From the NCBI GenBank assembly GCA_030522415.1, contig CM060107.1, positions 50,485,807 to 50,549,806 of the forward strand: a stretch of DNA of 64,000 bases, written 5' to 3'. The position numbers were made by a program, and so were the translations under genes. The notes beneath the pieces are model-generated. The model searched no databases, was not told where the DNA came from, and saw only the letters and a list, made by a program, of their open reading frames with translations. The stretch comes from Channallabes apus. Lineage: Eukaryota > Chordata > Actinopteri > Siluriformes > Clariidae. Below are positions 1 to 10,722 of the stretch, piece by piece (within the stretch, counting starts at the first letter, position 1; every line of letters starts with the position of its first letter).

Positions 1-78
1 CATCAACGCAAACGAACCGAACCAAGGGACCAAACACGTTTGGTGCGCACCAAATGCTGTAGGTGTGAAAGCACCCTT
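1..78. mobile_element. Terminal fragment of a MITE (Harbinger-type, tentative)
   Basis: The first bases end in a GGTGTGAAAGCACCCTTA-type terminus that resembles the ends of common fish Harbinger-type MITEs ('gene-like GTGCTTTCACACC' ends). Only one end lies in the window, so neither the target duplication nor the family can be confirmed. Confidence 0.3.
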
Positions 79-445
79 AGTCTTGACTTCTGGTCGTGAG
101 TGACATCGTTGGGGGAAATCTGTTGATTGTCGAATCTTCGATTATAAAGTAAACACAGCGATGGAGAAAAAAAGGCCAAAGCTGTCAGGGGTCCAATTTA
201 GAAAAAAAAAAATGAAAAGAAGGTGAGAAGAAACGGACAAAAGATAAAGGTATATAACAATGTTCTCTCTGTATGATTAAGGTATTCATGTCATCATGTT
301 AATTAGTGGTATAACATTAACTCTTAGGTTTGTTAGCCTTCTTGCTTATGATGCTTGCTATGCTTACCTTGCTAAAAAAAACACACACAAAATAAAAGCC
401 TAATTTACAAACCCTCAAAGAAATTCTAATGGTTTCTATTAAATA
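79..445. other. AT-rich intergenic DNA, nothing recognised
   Basis: I see no coding exon, RNA gene or known repeat here, only AT-rich sequence with short A-runs. Confidence 0.6.
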
Positions 446-590
446 CCCTGCGATGGATTGGCACCCTGTCCAGGTTGTACCCCGCCTAGTGCCCAAAGTC
501 TCCTGGGATAGGCTCCAGGTCCCCCGCGACCCTGAACACAGGATTAAGCGGTATAGAAAATGAATGAATGAATGAATAAATGAAAAACAA
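446..590 (+). mobile_element. V-SINE 3' fragment (plus orientation)
   Basis: This is the 3' half of a common fish SINE. It begins with the CCCTGCGATGGATTGGCACC block, then the 'TCCTGGGATAGGCTCCAGG' block, and ends in a (GAATG)n-like tail at about 560-590. The 5' tRNA-like part is missing. It sits head-to-head with the element at 597-859 and shares a ~26-bp inverted match with it. Confidence 0.6.
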
Positions 591-596
591 AAACCC

Positions 597-859
597 TGGA
601 CAGGGTGCCAATCCATCGCAGGGCACACACACATACACACACTCACACACTACGAGCAATTTAGGAACGCCAATTAGCCTAACCTGCATATCTTTGGACT
701 GTGGGAGGAAACCGGAGTACCCGGAGGAATCCCACCAAGCACGGGGAGAACATGCAAACTCCATGCACACAGAGACGGGAATCGAGCCTGGCCGGGGAAT
801 CGAACCCAGACCCTGGAGGTGCAAGGCGACAGTGCTAACCACTACACCACGGCGCCGCC
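597..859 (-). mobile_element. V-SINE (DANA-like), minus orientation
   Basis: Read on the minus strand, it starts with a tRNA-like head (GTGGTGTAGTGGTTAGCAC, then a GGTTCGATTCC B-box-like motif). The conserved SINE core follows (GGAGTTTGCATGTTCTCCCC, then TTTCCTCCCACAGTCCAAAG), then a (GT)-rich part and the TGCGATGGATTGGCACCC block. This order is that of the vertebrate V-SINE/DANA superfamily. The far 3' tail is missing at the 590-597 junction. Confidence 0.75.
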
Positions 860-1010
860 TTTTTCATTTATATATGCTTAATATTTCAGTTGATATCATA
901 TTGGTAATGAAATCCATTATTCAATAAAAAAAAATGCAATATTATTTTAACTGGCTGCTGCAGGATGCATGACAGCCATACGATGCCTGAGGTAAGTTAA
1001 CTTACATTTA

Positions 1011-1196
1011 TTGAGCCTGCACTCTCCCTGTGAATCTGCAGAGCGGAGCTTTTCCAAACTCAAACTGATAAAAAACTATTTGAGATCTTCCATGGCCCAA
1101 GAAAAACTGAGTGGACTTGCACTAATTAGTATTAATAACAAAATTGCCCATCAGATATCTTATAACTATATCATAAACGACTTTGCCTCCAGATAA
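1011..1196 (+). pseudogene. hAT transposase C-terminal dimerisation domain remnant
   Basis: The frame encodes ~60 residues including SAERSFSKLKLIKNYLRSSM, LSGLALISI and a closing DFASR. This is the hallmark of the hAT dimerisation domain in ZMYM1/ZBED-like transposases of fish genomes. The segment ends at a stop (TAA at 1197). No upstream transposase core follows in frame and no ATG starts it, so it is a decayed fragment. A zinc-finger piece of a similar protein lies further downstream on the same strand (2163-2292), in an order not compatible with a single intact copy. Confidence 0.65.
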
Positions 1197-2162
1197 GCAA
1201 GGAAACACAAATTCTAAGGAAAGTGGAATATTGAGGTGGAATGTAAAGTTGAGTTAGTTTGTCTTTGCATATAAAAAGATCCTGTTTGTATTTGACTAAT
1301 TTGTAGTTCTTTGGTATTTAGCTTTATATTTTATTATTTATTATACTGTACTGTATTATTTATTTTATTTGTAGTTGATTGTATTGCACTTTTTACATGT
1401 TGCAAAAAAATTAATTAAAGTGGTTAAAGTGTTGTAAGAGCATTGTCTACTAGTTTATTTAGCTACTTTTCAGTGCACCACATTAAGTATACCAACTGGT
1501 ACTGCAAGACTTTGAATGTTAAAGTGCAAAATAACACCTGACTACTCCTGTGGTTTTGCTCCTGTTACAATTAAAGATCATAGCAAGGGTAAAAACATTG
1601 GTATGATGTAAGCAACACAGCTACAAAAAATAACATTTATATTGGGTGTGTTAGATTCATAGCAGTGGTGGTTTTACAATGAATTGCTCCCTGGGCGAGA
1701 CTCCATCCCGGCATCCCGGATGGAGACTCCATCCTCCAGCAGACGATCTGAAAAATAATTAAATAAACATACAATTTAAAGTGACTTGTATGTCAGTTAC
1801 ACGTTAATATTGTGGTAATGCTTGTTCATAACAATAACAAAAAAATTTATTAAAGTTACCAATCAGTAAATGAGGCAAATCTTGGCAACAATGTGACATA
1901 TACACCCCAACCTTTCTACCTGGGTGTGGGACCAGAACCTAATGCACTTCAAGAGGTTATGTCTAAATGTATGTCTTAAAGTCTGTCTGTTGTGGATAAT
2001 AAAGATAAACATCCATTTTCCTGATGTGGATTAAACTTAGTCAGGAAGAAAGCTGATTGGAAGGGTGCGTTTGGCATTTAATGCACGTAAGTTAAACCGA
2101 GAATGTTGAGTTGTTGGTAGAGGCTGCGTATGTGATGGCAGGAAAAAGGGGAAAATATGGTG
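1197..2162. other. AT-rich sequence with a short dispersed repeat
   Basis: No gene is visible. The segment at about 1859-1975 (CAGTAAATGAGG... then ATGTGACATA... and GTTATGTCTA) closely matches 33000-33110, marking an unclassified dispersed repeat present twice in the window. Around 1690-1735 a short GGAGACTCCATCC motif occurs twice. Confidence 0.4.
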
Positions 2163-2292
2163 AAAAAATATTGCAAATTATGGGAGACGGAAAAAGGTTT
2201 AATTGAATGGATTCATGATGTTCCAAATGAAAAAAAAGCTTTCTGCAAATAATGCAAAAGTGAAATTAGAGGTCACCACAGTGATCTGACAA
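2163..2292 (+). pseudogene. BED-like zinc-finger remnant of a hAT-type transposase
   Basis: One frame reads KKYCKLWE...IEWIHDVPNEKKAFCK, a stop, then CKSEIRGHHSDL. This pattern (FCKxCK...HHSDL) is typical of the N-terminal zinc finger of hAT/ZBED-like transposases. The in-frame stop sits between the two cysteine pairs. It ends where the minus-strand LINE fragment begins, so it is a broken piece only. Confidence 0.45.
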
Positions 2293-2960
2293 CACAAGGT
2301 GCTTCTCTGTGCAGTTCTTGTTGTTGTTGGTCTTTCGGCTGCTCCCGGCAAGGGGTCGCCACAGCGGAATATCCAGTCCGCACTACAACTTGGCACAGGT
2401 TTTACGCCGGATGACCTTCCTGACGCAACCCTCCCATTTTATCCGGGCTTGGGACCGACACTGTATCCAGTGGCTGGGGTGTGGGCACTGGCTGGAATCG
2501 AACCCGGGCCTTCCGCATGGCAGGCAAAACACCTACCACTGAGCCACCAGTGCCCTGTGCTTCTCTGTGCTGTGATGAGGCCTAAATCCTGACTGGTACA
2601 GTTCATGTATGCTATTGCTATGTAGATATGACCATAGCTGCTCTGCTACTATCTTTTCCAGAATCTTAGAGATAAAGGGAAGGTTTGATATCGGCCTGTA
2701 ATTGGACAGCTGGAAGAGGTCGAGGTCAGGTTTCTTAATTATCGGTTTAATAACTGCTGATTTAAAAGATTTTGGAACATACCCATTGCTGAGTGAAGAA
2801 TTAATTATTCTCAGAATAAATGATCAAGCATTACTGGATATGAAACACAGGTGCAGGGACTGTGCAGTGTTATCTAATGAGATTAGGAAGAGACTTCCAG
2901 ATAATATGAAACAGTTGGATGCTGTCACCAAGCCATGTTCCGTCTTCAAGTAAGCCAAGG
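2293..2960 (-). pseudogene. Non-LTR retrotransposon (L2/Rex-like) reverse transcriptase fragment
   Basis: On the minus strand, positions about 2795-2575 encode GYVPKSFKSAVIKPIIKKPD, then LSNYRPISNLPFISKILEKI, then QSGFRPHHSTE. These are the fingers/palm motifs of L2/CR1/Rex-type non-LTR reverse transcriptases. The frame is broken upstream near 2812 (one-base shift and stop) and is interrupted by a SINE at 2313-2556. The catalytic YxDD region is absent, so this is a dead internal fragment. Confidence 0.7.
2313..2556 (-). mobile_element. tRNA-derived SINE inserted in the LINE fragment
   Basis: Minus-strand reading starts GGGCACTGGTGGCTCAGTGG (A-box-like), then GGTTCGATTCC (B-box). The 3' part has GGGTTGCGTCAGGAAGG-type sequence, the GCTGTGGCGACCCC block and a tail of AAC repeats. 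It is flanked by a 14-bp direct repeat, GTGCTTCTCTGTGC at 2299-2312 and 2557-2570. That is the target-site duplication and fixes both ends. Confidence 0.85.
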
Positions 2961-3780
2961 CTTAATGATCTTCCTTCTTTACACCTCTTTAAGGGAGATG
3001 TAGGGAAAGGAGAATAACTGTGGAAAGTAATTCACATATTAGAATGGAAAAATAGACCCAAGACAGCCAAACTGAGGACTTCTGGGTAAAAGTTTCTGCA
3101 ACAGCTTAAACCATCACTACGGATGCTTTCTCATTTTACTGCTGAAATGTATTCAGCTCAGGACGATCGGGAAGTAACCAAAAATGTCTACCAAAAAAGC
3201 GTCCCAAAATAATTGTAGATAGTTCTCGTTCAGATCTGTATTCAAAAAGAGGCTGCACAGCTTGGTCATGTAGTTCAACAAAAGAGTTCTGAAAAGATAA
3301 AAGAAAACTTGAAACGAAGCACTGTTTAACCAGAGGTTCAACTAGTAAGCATAATGTCAATAACATTAGAATTACAGTGTAATGTATGTTAATTAATTTA
3401 ATTATGCCATTGTAGGTTAATTTCATGTTGTGTTGACAAAACAATAAAGCTTGAAAGAAAAGAAAAAGCAAGTACAAATCAGTATTTCTTTAATACTGAT
3501 ATATTATACAACAAATATAAAACAAGAACATGTTCTCCCTGATATTTTCTGATCCTTTACAAATTTTTTGAAGCAAAAATATATGTTAATATGTAACATG
3601 TACAGAATGTAATTACATACTACACTCTGCACATACTGTACTACAGAAAAGCATACAGGCTAAAACCATTCCATATGAAATGACTATAAAGTGTATTAAA
3701 GCAATAGTAAATGTTTATTAATTCCTGAATTAAATCCTGCAGTTATGAAGTGTGATTGGACAAAAGAAAAAGAAAAAAAA
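2961..3780. other. AT-rich sequence, no feature recognised
   Basis: I see no exon, RNA gene or family-assignable repeat. Short open frames on the minus strand at 3136-3477 have no recognisable domain. Confidence 0.5.
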
Positions 3781-4900
3781 AAGAGCTAGGTTTCATTCCC
3801 TTTGGGCTGGATTTAAGTTTCCTCTGGGTTGATTTTTGTTGGACCTGGCAACCCGAGCGAGCTGGACGTGCTTTCTTCGCACAGCGAGGTCATCACAAGT
3901 AAGTGCGTGTTTTTATTACACTGAAAGTATACAACGAGAATTGTGCAAAGTTAAAGCAAAATGTCCCTGTTTCTAACATAGCCTTTTACAATTCATATAC
4001 TGTCGTGTATTTGGTCGTGTATCGCACTGGCCATGCTAACAGCACACCAACTTTACTTGTTTTTTATTTGTTTATATAAATTAACCTAACAAGTGCTGGA
4101 AATATTACAATACATCAGATAAAATTCCATGTAACATTAAATAAAGTTAATGTTTGTATTTGTCCATCAGCATGGTGGTGTTTTCTTGTGGCGCCGCGAT
4201 GTCTCTGCACCGTTAAAATGACGTAATGTTAATGTGGATTATTTCTCTGCACAGTTATTAAACGGCATTCGATAATTTTTTCACTTTGTGACGTCGTAGA
4301 GTTAATTTGGTGGCCGGTGGGTAAATGTAGTGTATAAACATTGTTCATCAATTTGTACGCTGCGAAAAGTCTTTTAATATGATTTATCAATTTCCCAAAC
4401 TGTCCGTGTTTTGTGCAAAATGCCGCGCGCGTTGTTGTTTATCCAAACTGCGCTGTGGTTCATGGCATATAGTTGAGACAGGGGTAACTGCAGGTCGGAG
4501 TAATGGGCGTGTCGAAAGGTTGGTGCGTGCCGAAAGGTCTTTATAATTGGTTGCGCAAGTTGCCTGTTTAAAGGCTAATATTAAACGCTATTGTTCTTTC
4601 TAATGTGTTTAAGTAATGCAGCCAACATAATCCTCTATATTAAAAATTCCATTCTTTTCCTGTAAAAATATCGATATTACAAATATTCCTTTCTAAACAT
4701 TCTACTGCGTTGCCACGGGTTACTGACGTCGTCCTCGCGCGTTTGAGTCATGGTCGTGGCTTGACATAGATATGTATATACTGACTAGATGTGGCCTCTG
4801 ACGCTGCTGTCCATAGGAACGATGAGTCAGCGCGGCCGCCATCTTGTGTCGGGGGAAGCCGCGGCTACTCTGCATTAGTTAACATTGGCAGAGAAACTAT
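3781..4900. promoter_or_regulatory. GC-richer, promoter-like stretch (function unproven)
   Basis: This interval has more CpG than its surroundings. It holds several CRE-like TGACGT motifs (about 4221, 4290 and 4724), an AP-1-like TGAGTCA near 4823, and a YY1-like GCCGCCATCTTG at about 4836. A possible non-coding exon end with donor CAA|GTAAGT lies at about 3896-3905. GCGTGCCGAAAGGT-type units at about 4505-4543 resemble the minisatellite at 18195-18270. It could be a promoter of a gene off the window or simply an old MITE cluster. Confidence 0.25.
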
Positions 4901-4978
4901 CAACGATTAAAATCACCTTAATTTGCTTAATTTTCAACCGATTTTCAAGCCGTTTGTTTAATTATAAGTGTCAGACAT

Positions 4979-5067
4979 ATATTTATGATAGAACATAGAT
5001 TAATTAATTATTTTACTTACATGATATAAGTAAAATAATTAATTAATCTATGTTCTATCATAAATAT
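4979..5067. repeat. Perfect 41-bp inverted repeat with 7-nt loop
   Basis: The left arm (4979-5019) is the exact reverse complement of the right arm (5027-5067), with loop CATGATA. I checked the arms base by base; pairing stops at 4978/5068. The arms are about 80% A+T. There is no SINE or TIR signature and no flanking duplication that I can recognise. Confidence 0.95.
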
Positions 5068-5744
5068 GTGATATCATATACAATACAATACTTAGACACA
5101 CCTACATAACTAATTAATTTGTTCTACAATGCACAAAACAATTACAAGGATGCTGATAGTGATATGAAAAAAAACATGAATAATATAAAATTAAGTATAT
5201 ATAAAATATAAATAAATAGATAAACAATAGAGCAAAATTAAAATTAATAAAGGCATGAGTTTAAACAAACAAAGCGGGAAAAAAACAATTATGGACTTCC
5301 TGACCAACAGACCATTCAGAACATCTGAATCTTGGCAGAAATTAAATCATCATAAATCGTCCAAATCTCAAATGATTTTTTTTTTGGTTTTTCATGTATT
5401 TATGATCAAGTCCAGAGAAAATTGAAGCTTTTGATATTAATCTACTTCAAAACTAGGTGTAAGTTTATTATTCTTCCACTTCAGTGAACTTAAAATTAAC
5501 AATTGTTACTTACCTTAGCATAGTCTACTGCCCACAAAATGGCTACAATGGTGTGATATCCATAGTTAAAAATACCTGTTAATTAAAACATTTGAATTGT
5601 ACTGGTTTATTTTGTACATCAGCAAGCCTGCAATACAATGACCCATCATAAAATGGTTATATAACACAAAAACAAACATAACATGCGTACGTAGTGTGAA
5701 AACATCTTCCAGTATTTCCAACAGCTTATTATATGATTAGGCTA
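5068..5744. other. AT-rich sequence, no feature recognised
   Basis: Only AT-rich DNA with short homopolymer runs is seen up to the start of the transposon terminus at 5745. Confidence 0.5.
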
Positions 5745-6350
5745 CAGGGTGATTCCATCTCAAATCAACCAGTGGAAGAGAAATTTTCCACCATCACGTC
5801 TCAGATTTTGTTGATTTTTTCACCAATTGTTGGTATTGGCATGAAAAAAAAATACCCCCCCCCCCCCAAATTTTTTTGTCCCAACTCCTGCTCGTTAAAA
5901 AATGGCAGCCATCTTGATTTTTGGCCTCGACGTGCTTCGAGACGTGCCACGCCCCTTTTTGAAATCCTCTTTTCCTTGATAACTCACTTGCTATATGTCA
6001 TATGGAGATGAAACTGGGTATATTTATGTCATTTTTCATGTAGATTCAGATTCATTCAGAATTCTGAATTCTGAATTATGTCATTTTTCATGTAGATTCA
6101 GAATTTGGTTATTTTTTGTGGTTATGGAGATATTTATGAAAAAACTTTTTTTGGGGGTACCCCTTTTCGACCCCCCAGAACCCAAGGTCTGCATGTATAT
6201 ATGTTACTCAAAAAAATAGGGGTTACTTCACATCACCTCATCTTGAAAATAAATAAAAAACGGGGGTGTGTTATGCCCTGTTTTATAGAAATCATCAAAA
6301 AATTTATTGTCCAGGTTTTGCAAATGTTTTACGATTTGATACACATTTTA
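5745..6350 (+). mobile_element. Left ~0.6-kb terminal inverted repeat of a large DNA transposon
   Basis: This segment matches the reverse complement of 17100-17608 over most of its length. Examples are GATTCCATCTCAAATCAACC at the outer end and TATGCCCTGTTTTATAGAAA at the inner end. It includes an internal poly-C run at about 5863 and the block GGCAGCCATCTTG. It is cut at 6350 by the mariner-like MITE. The transposase remnant at 16230-16848 lies next to the other end, so the two ends most likely bracket one element stretched by nested insertions. Confidence 0.65.
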
Positions 6351-7081
6351 CAGGGTGGGCCATTTATATGGATACACCTTAATAAAATGGGAATGGTTGG
6401 TGATATTAACTTCCTGTTTGTGGCATATTAGTATATGTGAGGGGGAAAACTTTTCAAGATGGGTGGTGACCATGGTGGCCATTTTGAAGTCGGCCATTGT
6501 GGATCCAACTTTATCAAGTGAGTTATCATTCAATAGGAAAAGGGTCATGTGACACATCAAACTTATTGGGAATTTCACAAGAAAAACAATGGTGTGCTTG
6601 GTTTTAACGTAACTTTATTCTTTAATGTTATTGTAACTTATTATTAATTATTATTGACGTATTATTAACTTATTATTATTAGTTATTGTAAGTTAACTGT
6701 AGCATGGGAGATGGGTGGTCTCGTAGGGTGTCTTGCATTGAAGACATCAACACAATTTCTATCCTCTCCTCGCGTGTTAACCTCTGCGACATGTCAATGG
6801 CTGTAAACAAAGAGAAACTTGTAAATAACTTATGAAAGAATAAAGTTACATTAAAACCAAGCACACCATTGTTTTTCTTGTGAAATTCCCAATATGTTTG
6901 TTGTGTCACCTGACCCTCTTCCTATTGAAAAAACAAAAGTTGGATCCAAAATGCCACCATGGTCACCACCCATCTTGAAAAGTTTTCCCCCTCACATATA
7001 CTAATGTGCCACAAACAGGAAGTTAATATCACCAATCATTCCCATTTTATTAAGGTGTATCCATATAAATGGCCCACCCTG
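6351..7081 (-). mobile_element. Mariner-like non-autonomous element (MITE)
   Basis: It has long terminal inverted repeats (~150 bp) starting CAGGGTGGGCCATTTATATG at 6351 and ending with the reverse complement at 7081, flanked by TA on both sides (6349-6350 and 7082-7083). The interior of the minus strand (6679-6909) retains MSQRLTREERIEIVLMSS, the start of a Tc1/mariner-type transposase. The frame then runs into unrelated residues, so the element cannot mobilise itself. It interrupts the inverted terminus of the host transposon. Confidence 0.8.
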
Positions 7082-7399
7082 TATATACAGACAATGTACA
7101 TGGATCTACACAATAGGCCTTATCTACCAGTAAATGTGTCATTTTATGGTGGTACATGTACAAACCGGATTCCAAAAAAGTTGGGACACTAAACAAATTG
7201 TGAATAAAAACTGAATGCAATGATGTGGAGATGGCAAATGTCAATATTTTATTCAGAATAGAACATAAATCACGGAACAAAAGTTTAAACTGAGAAAATG
7301 TATAATTTTAAGGGAAAAATATGGTGAATCAAAATGTCATGGTGTCAACAAATCCCAAAAAGGTGGGACAAGGCCATTTTCACCACTGTGTGGCATCTC

Positions 7400-8650
7400 C
7401 CCTTCTTCTTACAACACTCAACAGACGTCTGTTGGAGACCAGTTTCTCAAGTTTAGAAATAGGAATGCTCTCTCATTCTTGTCTAATACAGGCCTCTAAC
7501 TGTTCAATCGTCTTGGTCCTTCTTTGTCGCACCTTCCTCTTTATGATGCGCCAAATGTTCTCTATAGGGGAAAGATCTGGACTGCAGACTGGCCATTTCA
7601 GTACCCGGATCCTTCTCCTACGGAGCCATTATGTTGTGATTGATGCAGAATGTGGTCTGGCATTATCTTGTTGAAAAATGCAGGGTCTTCCCTGAAAGAG
7701 ATGACTAGATGTTGTTCTAGAACCTGAATATATTTTTCTGCATTGATGGTGCCTTTCCAGACATGCAAGCTGCCCATGCCACACGCATTCATGCTGAGCG
7801 TTGATGACAACTTGGGTTGTCCTTGTCCTCTTTGGTCTGGATGACATGGCGTCCCACATTTCCAACAAGAACTTCGAATCGTGACTCGTCTGACCACAGA
7901 ACAGTCTTCCATTTTGCCACAATCCATTTTAAATGATCCCTGGCCCAATGAAAACGCCTGTGCTTGTGGATCTTGCTTAGAAATTGTCATGCGCACTCAA
8001 TCTGCGCCCGGCACTAGGACCCGGAAGTAAGGCGGGCGTCAAACCAGGAAGTATAAAAGAGGTAAACAAACGATAGTACAGCGCTCAGTCATTGAGTTCG
8101 CCCGATGTCGTTTCGGAATTGTTCACCAAACCGTGAGTACTCACTATCTTGGTATTACTTTCTGATTGAGTGTGTATTTATAGGACGCGGGTTAGATTGT
8201 GTCTTTCCCTTGCTCTCCTTTTATGAGAGTCCTTAGAACAAATAGTGTGATTATCCTGCCTACTCGTGTTCTTCCGCGTTTGGGTTTACCATTCACGCAA
8301 CAAAGGGCTAACCGCTAAGCTACGTCTTCTGGTCATCTCAGGTTAGTTTGTGACAGAAATGGCTTCTTCTTTGCACTGTAGAGTTTCAGCTGGCAACGGC
8401 AGATGGCACGGTGGATTGTGTTCACTGACGATGGTTTCTGGAAGTATTCCTGAGCCCATTCTGTGATTTCACGGACATCCAGTATGGTTTTACGCCCTTG
8501 ACCCTTACGCACAGAGATTGTTCCAGGTTCTCTGAATCTTCGGATGATATTATGCACAGTTGATGATGATAACTGCAAAGTCTTTGCAATTTTTCGCTGG
8601 GTAACACCTTTCTGATATTGCCCATCTTGGCTTCTGAGAGACACTGCCAC
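7400..8650 (-). pseudogene. Tc1-family transposase remnant (DDE), interrupted
   Basis: The N-terminal part (8650 down to ~8361) carries the paired helix-turn-helix: GVTQRKIAKTLQLSSSTVHN, then the GRGR-like GQGRKT hook. After the LTR insertion the catalytic part resumes. LWSDESRFEVL-type residues lie near 7880, FLQDNARPHSA (second Asp) near 7655 and SPDLSPIENIW (the Glu) near 7560. The three catalytic positions are recognisable, but they fall in different frames. A Tc1 transposase is about 340 residues; this copy is dead because of frameshifts and the 371-bp insertion. Confidence 0.8.
7985..8355 (+). mobile_element. Solo LTR (371 bp) with perfect 5-bp TSD
   Basis: The segment begins TGTCATGCGCACTC and ends GTTTGTGACA (TG...CA ends with short inverted termini). 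It is flanked by GAAAT at 7980-7984 and 8356-8360. It has a TATAAAAG box near 8052, as expected of an LTR promoter. Related but degraded LTRs occur at 26741-27064 and 28625-28972. No internal retroelement sequence remains, so it is the product of LTR-LTR recombination. Confidence 0.85.
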
Positions 8651-9101
8651 TCTGAGAAGCTCTTTTTATACCCAGTCATGTTGCCAATTAACCTAATTAC
8701 TGTTAATTGGTCTTCCAGCTCTTCGTTATGCTCCAATTTACTTTTTCCAGCCTCTTATTGCTACTTGTCCCAACTTTTTTGGGATTTGTTGACACCGTGA
8801 AATTTGGAATCAATATATTTTTCCTTTAAAATGATAAATTTTCTTGGATTAAACTTATGATCTGTCATCTATGTTCTATTCTGAATAAAATATTGACATT
8901 TGCCATCTCCACATCATTGCATTCAGTTTTTATTCACAATTTGTTTAGTGTCCCAACTTTTTTGGAATCCGATTTGTAAGATACATGTACAGTATCACTG
9001 TCAAACAGTATCCTGTAACTGAACCCCACCTGAAAAAAAACCATCAATTTATTTACAAGCAATTTTTTTTCAAGCAGCTGTTTGTATGTGCATTAAAGCT
9101 A

Positions 9102-10722
9102 CAGTGGTGTGAAAAACTATTTGCCCCCTTCCTGATTTCTTATTCTTTTGCATGTTTGTCACACTTAAATGTTTCTGCTCATCAAAAACCGTTAATTATT
9201 AGTCAAAGGTAACATAATTGAACACAAAATGCAGTTTTTAAATGAAGGTTTACGTTATTGAGGGAGAAAAAAACCTCCAAATCTACATGGCCCTGTGTGA
9301 AAAAGTGATTGCCCCCCTTGTTAAAAAATAACTTAACTGTGGTTTATCACACCTGAGTTCAATTTCTGTAGTCACCCCCAGGCCTGATTACTGCCACACC
9401 TGTTTCAATCAAGAAATCACTTAAATAGGAGCTACCTGACACAAAGAAGTAGACCAAAAGCACCTCAAAAGCTAGACATCATGCCAAGATCCAAAGAAAT
9501 TCAGGAACCAATGAGAACAAAAGTAATTGAGATCTATCCGTCTGGTAAAGGTTATAAAGCCATTTCTAAAGCTTTGAGACTCCAGCGAACCACAGTGAGA
9601 GCCATTATCCACAAATGGCAAAAACATGGAACAGTGGTGAACCTTCCCAGGAGTGGCCGGCCGACCAAAATTACCCCAAGAGCGCAGAGACAACTCATCC
9701 GAGAGGCCACAAAAGACCCCAGGACAACATCTAAAGAACTGCAGGCCTCACTTGCCTCAATTAAGGTCAGTGTTCACGACTCCACCATAAGAAAGAGACT
9801 GGGCAAAAACGGCCTGCATGGCAGATTTCCAAGGCGCAAACCACTTTTAAGCAAAAAGAACATTAAGGCTCGTCTCAATTTTGCTAAAAAACATCTCAAT
9901 GATTGCCAAGACTTTTGGGAAAATACCTTGTGGACCGACGGAGACAAAAGTTTAACTTTTTGGAAGGTGCGTGTCCCGTTACATCTGGCGTAAAAGTAAC
10001 ACAGCATTTCAGAAAAAGAACATCATACCAACAGTAAAATATGGTGGTGGTAGTGTGATGGTCTGGGGCTGTTTTGCTGCTTCAGGACCTGGAAGGCTTG
10101 CTGTGATAGATGGAACCATGAATTCTACTGTCTACCAAAAAATCCTGAAGGAGAATGTCCGGCCATCTGTTCGTCAAATTGAGCTGAAGCGATCTTGGGT
10201 GCTGCAGCAGGACAATGACCCAAAACACACCAGCAAATCCACCTCTGAATGGCTGAAGAAAAACAAAATGAAGACTTTGGAGTGGCCTAGTCAAAGTCCT
10301 GACCTGAATCCTATTGAGATGTTGTGGCATGACCTTAAAAAGGCGGTTCATGCTAGAAAACCCTCAAATAAAGCTGAATTACAACAATTCTGCAAAGATG
10401 AGTGGGCCAAAATTCCTCCAGAGCGCTGTAAAAGACTCGTTGCAAGTAATCGCAAACGCTTGATTGCAGTTATTGCTGCTAAGGGTGGCCCAACCAGTTA
10501 TTAGGTTCAGGGGGCAATTACTTGTTCACACAGGGCCATGTAGGTTTGGATTTTTTTTCTCCCTAAATAATAAAACCCCTCATTTAAAAACTGCATTTTG
10601 TGTTTACTTGTGTTATCTTTGACTAATAGATAAATGTGTTTGATGATCAGAAACATTTTGTGTGACAAACATGCAAAAGAATAAGAAATCAGGAGGGGGG
10701 CAAATAGTTTTTCACACCACTG
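9102..10722 (+). mobile_element. Tc1-like transposon, near full length
   Basis: Termini CAGTGGTGTGAAAAACTATT at 9102 and the matching complement at 10722 are flanked by TA (9100-9101 and 10723-10724). Inverted repeats extend ~200 bp inward. The length of 1621 bp is standard for the family. It carries a transposase with two visible lesions (see 9481-10504). It sits between fragments of the surrounding transposon or hAT DNA. Confidence 0.95.
9481..10504 (+). pseudogene. Tc1-like transposase with a frameshift and a nonsense codon
   Basis: It starts at ATG 9481 (MPRSKEIQEPMRTKVIEIYP). Helix-turn-helix domains (GKGYKAISKALRLQRTTVRA), the GRP hook (RSGRPTK) and a second HTH follow. The catalytic core has WTD (first Asp, ~9930), [10 protein letters not shown] (second Asp, ~10210) and DLNPIEMLWHDLK (Glu, ~10310). 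It ends at TAG 10504 after AAKGGPTSY. Around 9936-9955 an extra G shifts the frame right after the WTD motif, and in the shifted frame a TAA replaces the Glu codon of the usual KVELFG motif. Everything else reads as an ordinary ~340-residue transposase. Confidence 0.93.

Larger units (their letters stand above)
7161..8976 (-). mobile_element. Tc1-like transposon, split by a solo LTR
   Basis: Inverted termini begin CAAACCGGATTCCAAAAAAG at 7161 and end with the matching complement at 8976, bounded by TA dinucleotides (7159-7160 and 8977-8978). About 100 bp of each end are inverted copies of each other. The interior holds a decayed minus-strand transposase and a 371-bp LTR insertion at 7985-8355. 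Without that insertion the element would be ~1.44 kb. Confidence 0.92.

Noticed and set aside
446..859. Twin-priming inversion of a single SINE
   Set aside because: The tail of the plus-strand piece lies in the middle, between the two parts; twin priming would leave the tail at the outer end. Two insertions are simpler.
2702..2953. Plus-strand open frame of 83 codons
   Set aside because: It is the antisense shadow of the minus-strand LINE reverse transcriptase (NYRPISNLPF motif).
7321..7674. Plus-strand open frame of 117 codons
   Set aside because: Antisense to the Tc1 transposase C-terminus.
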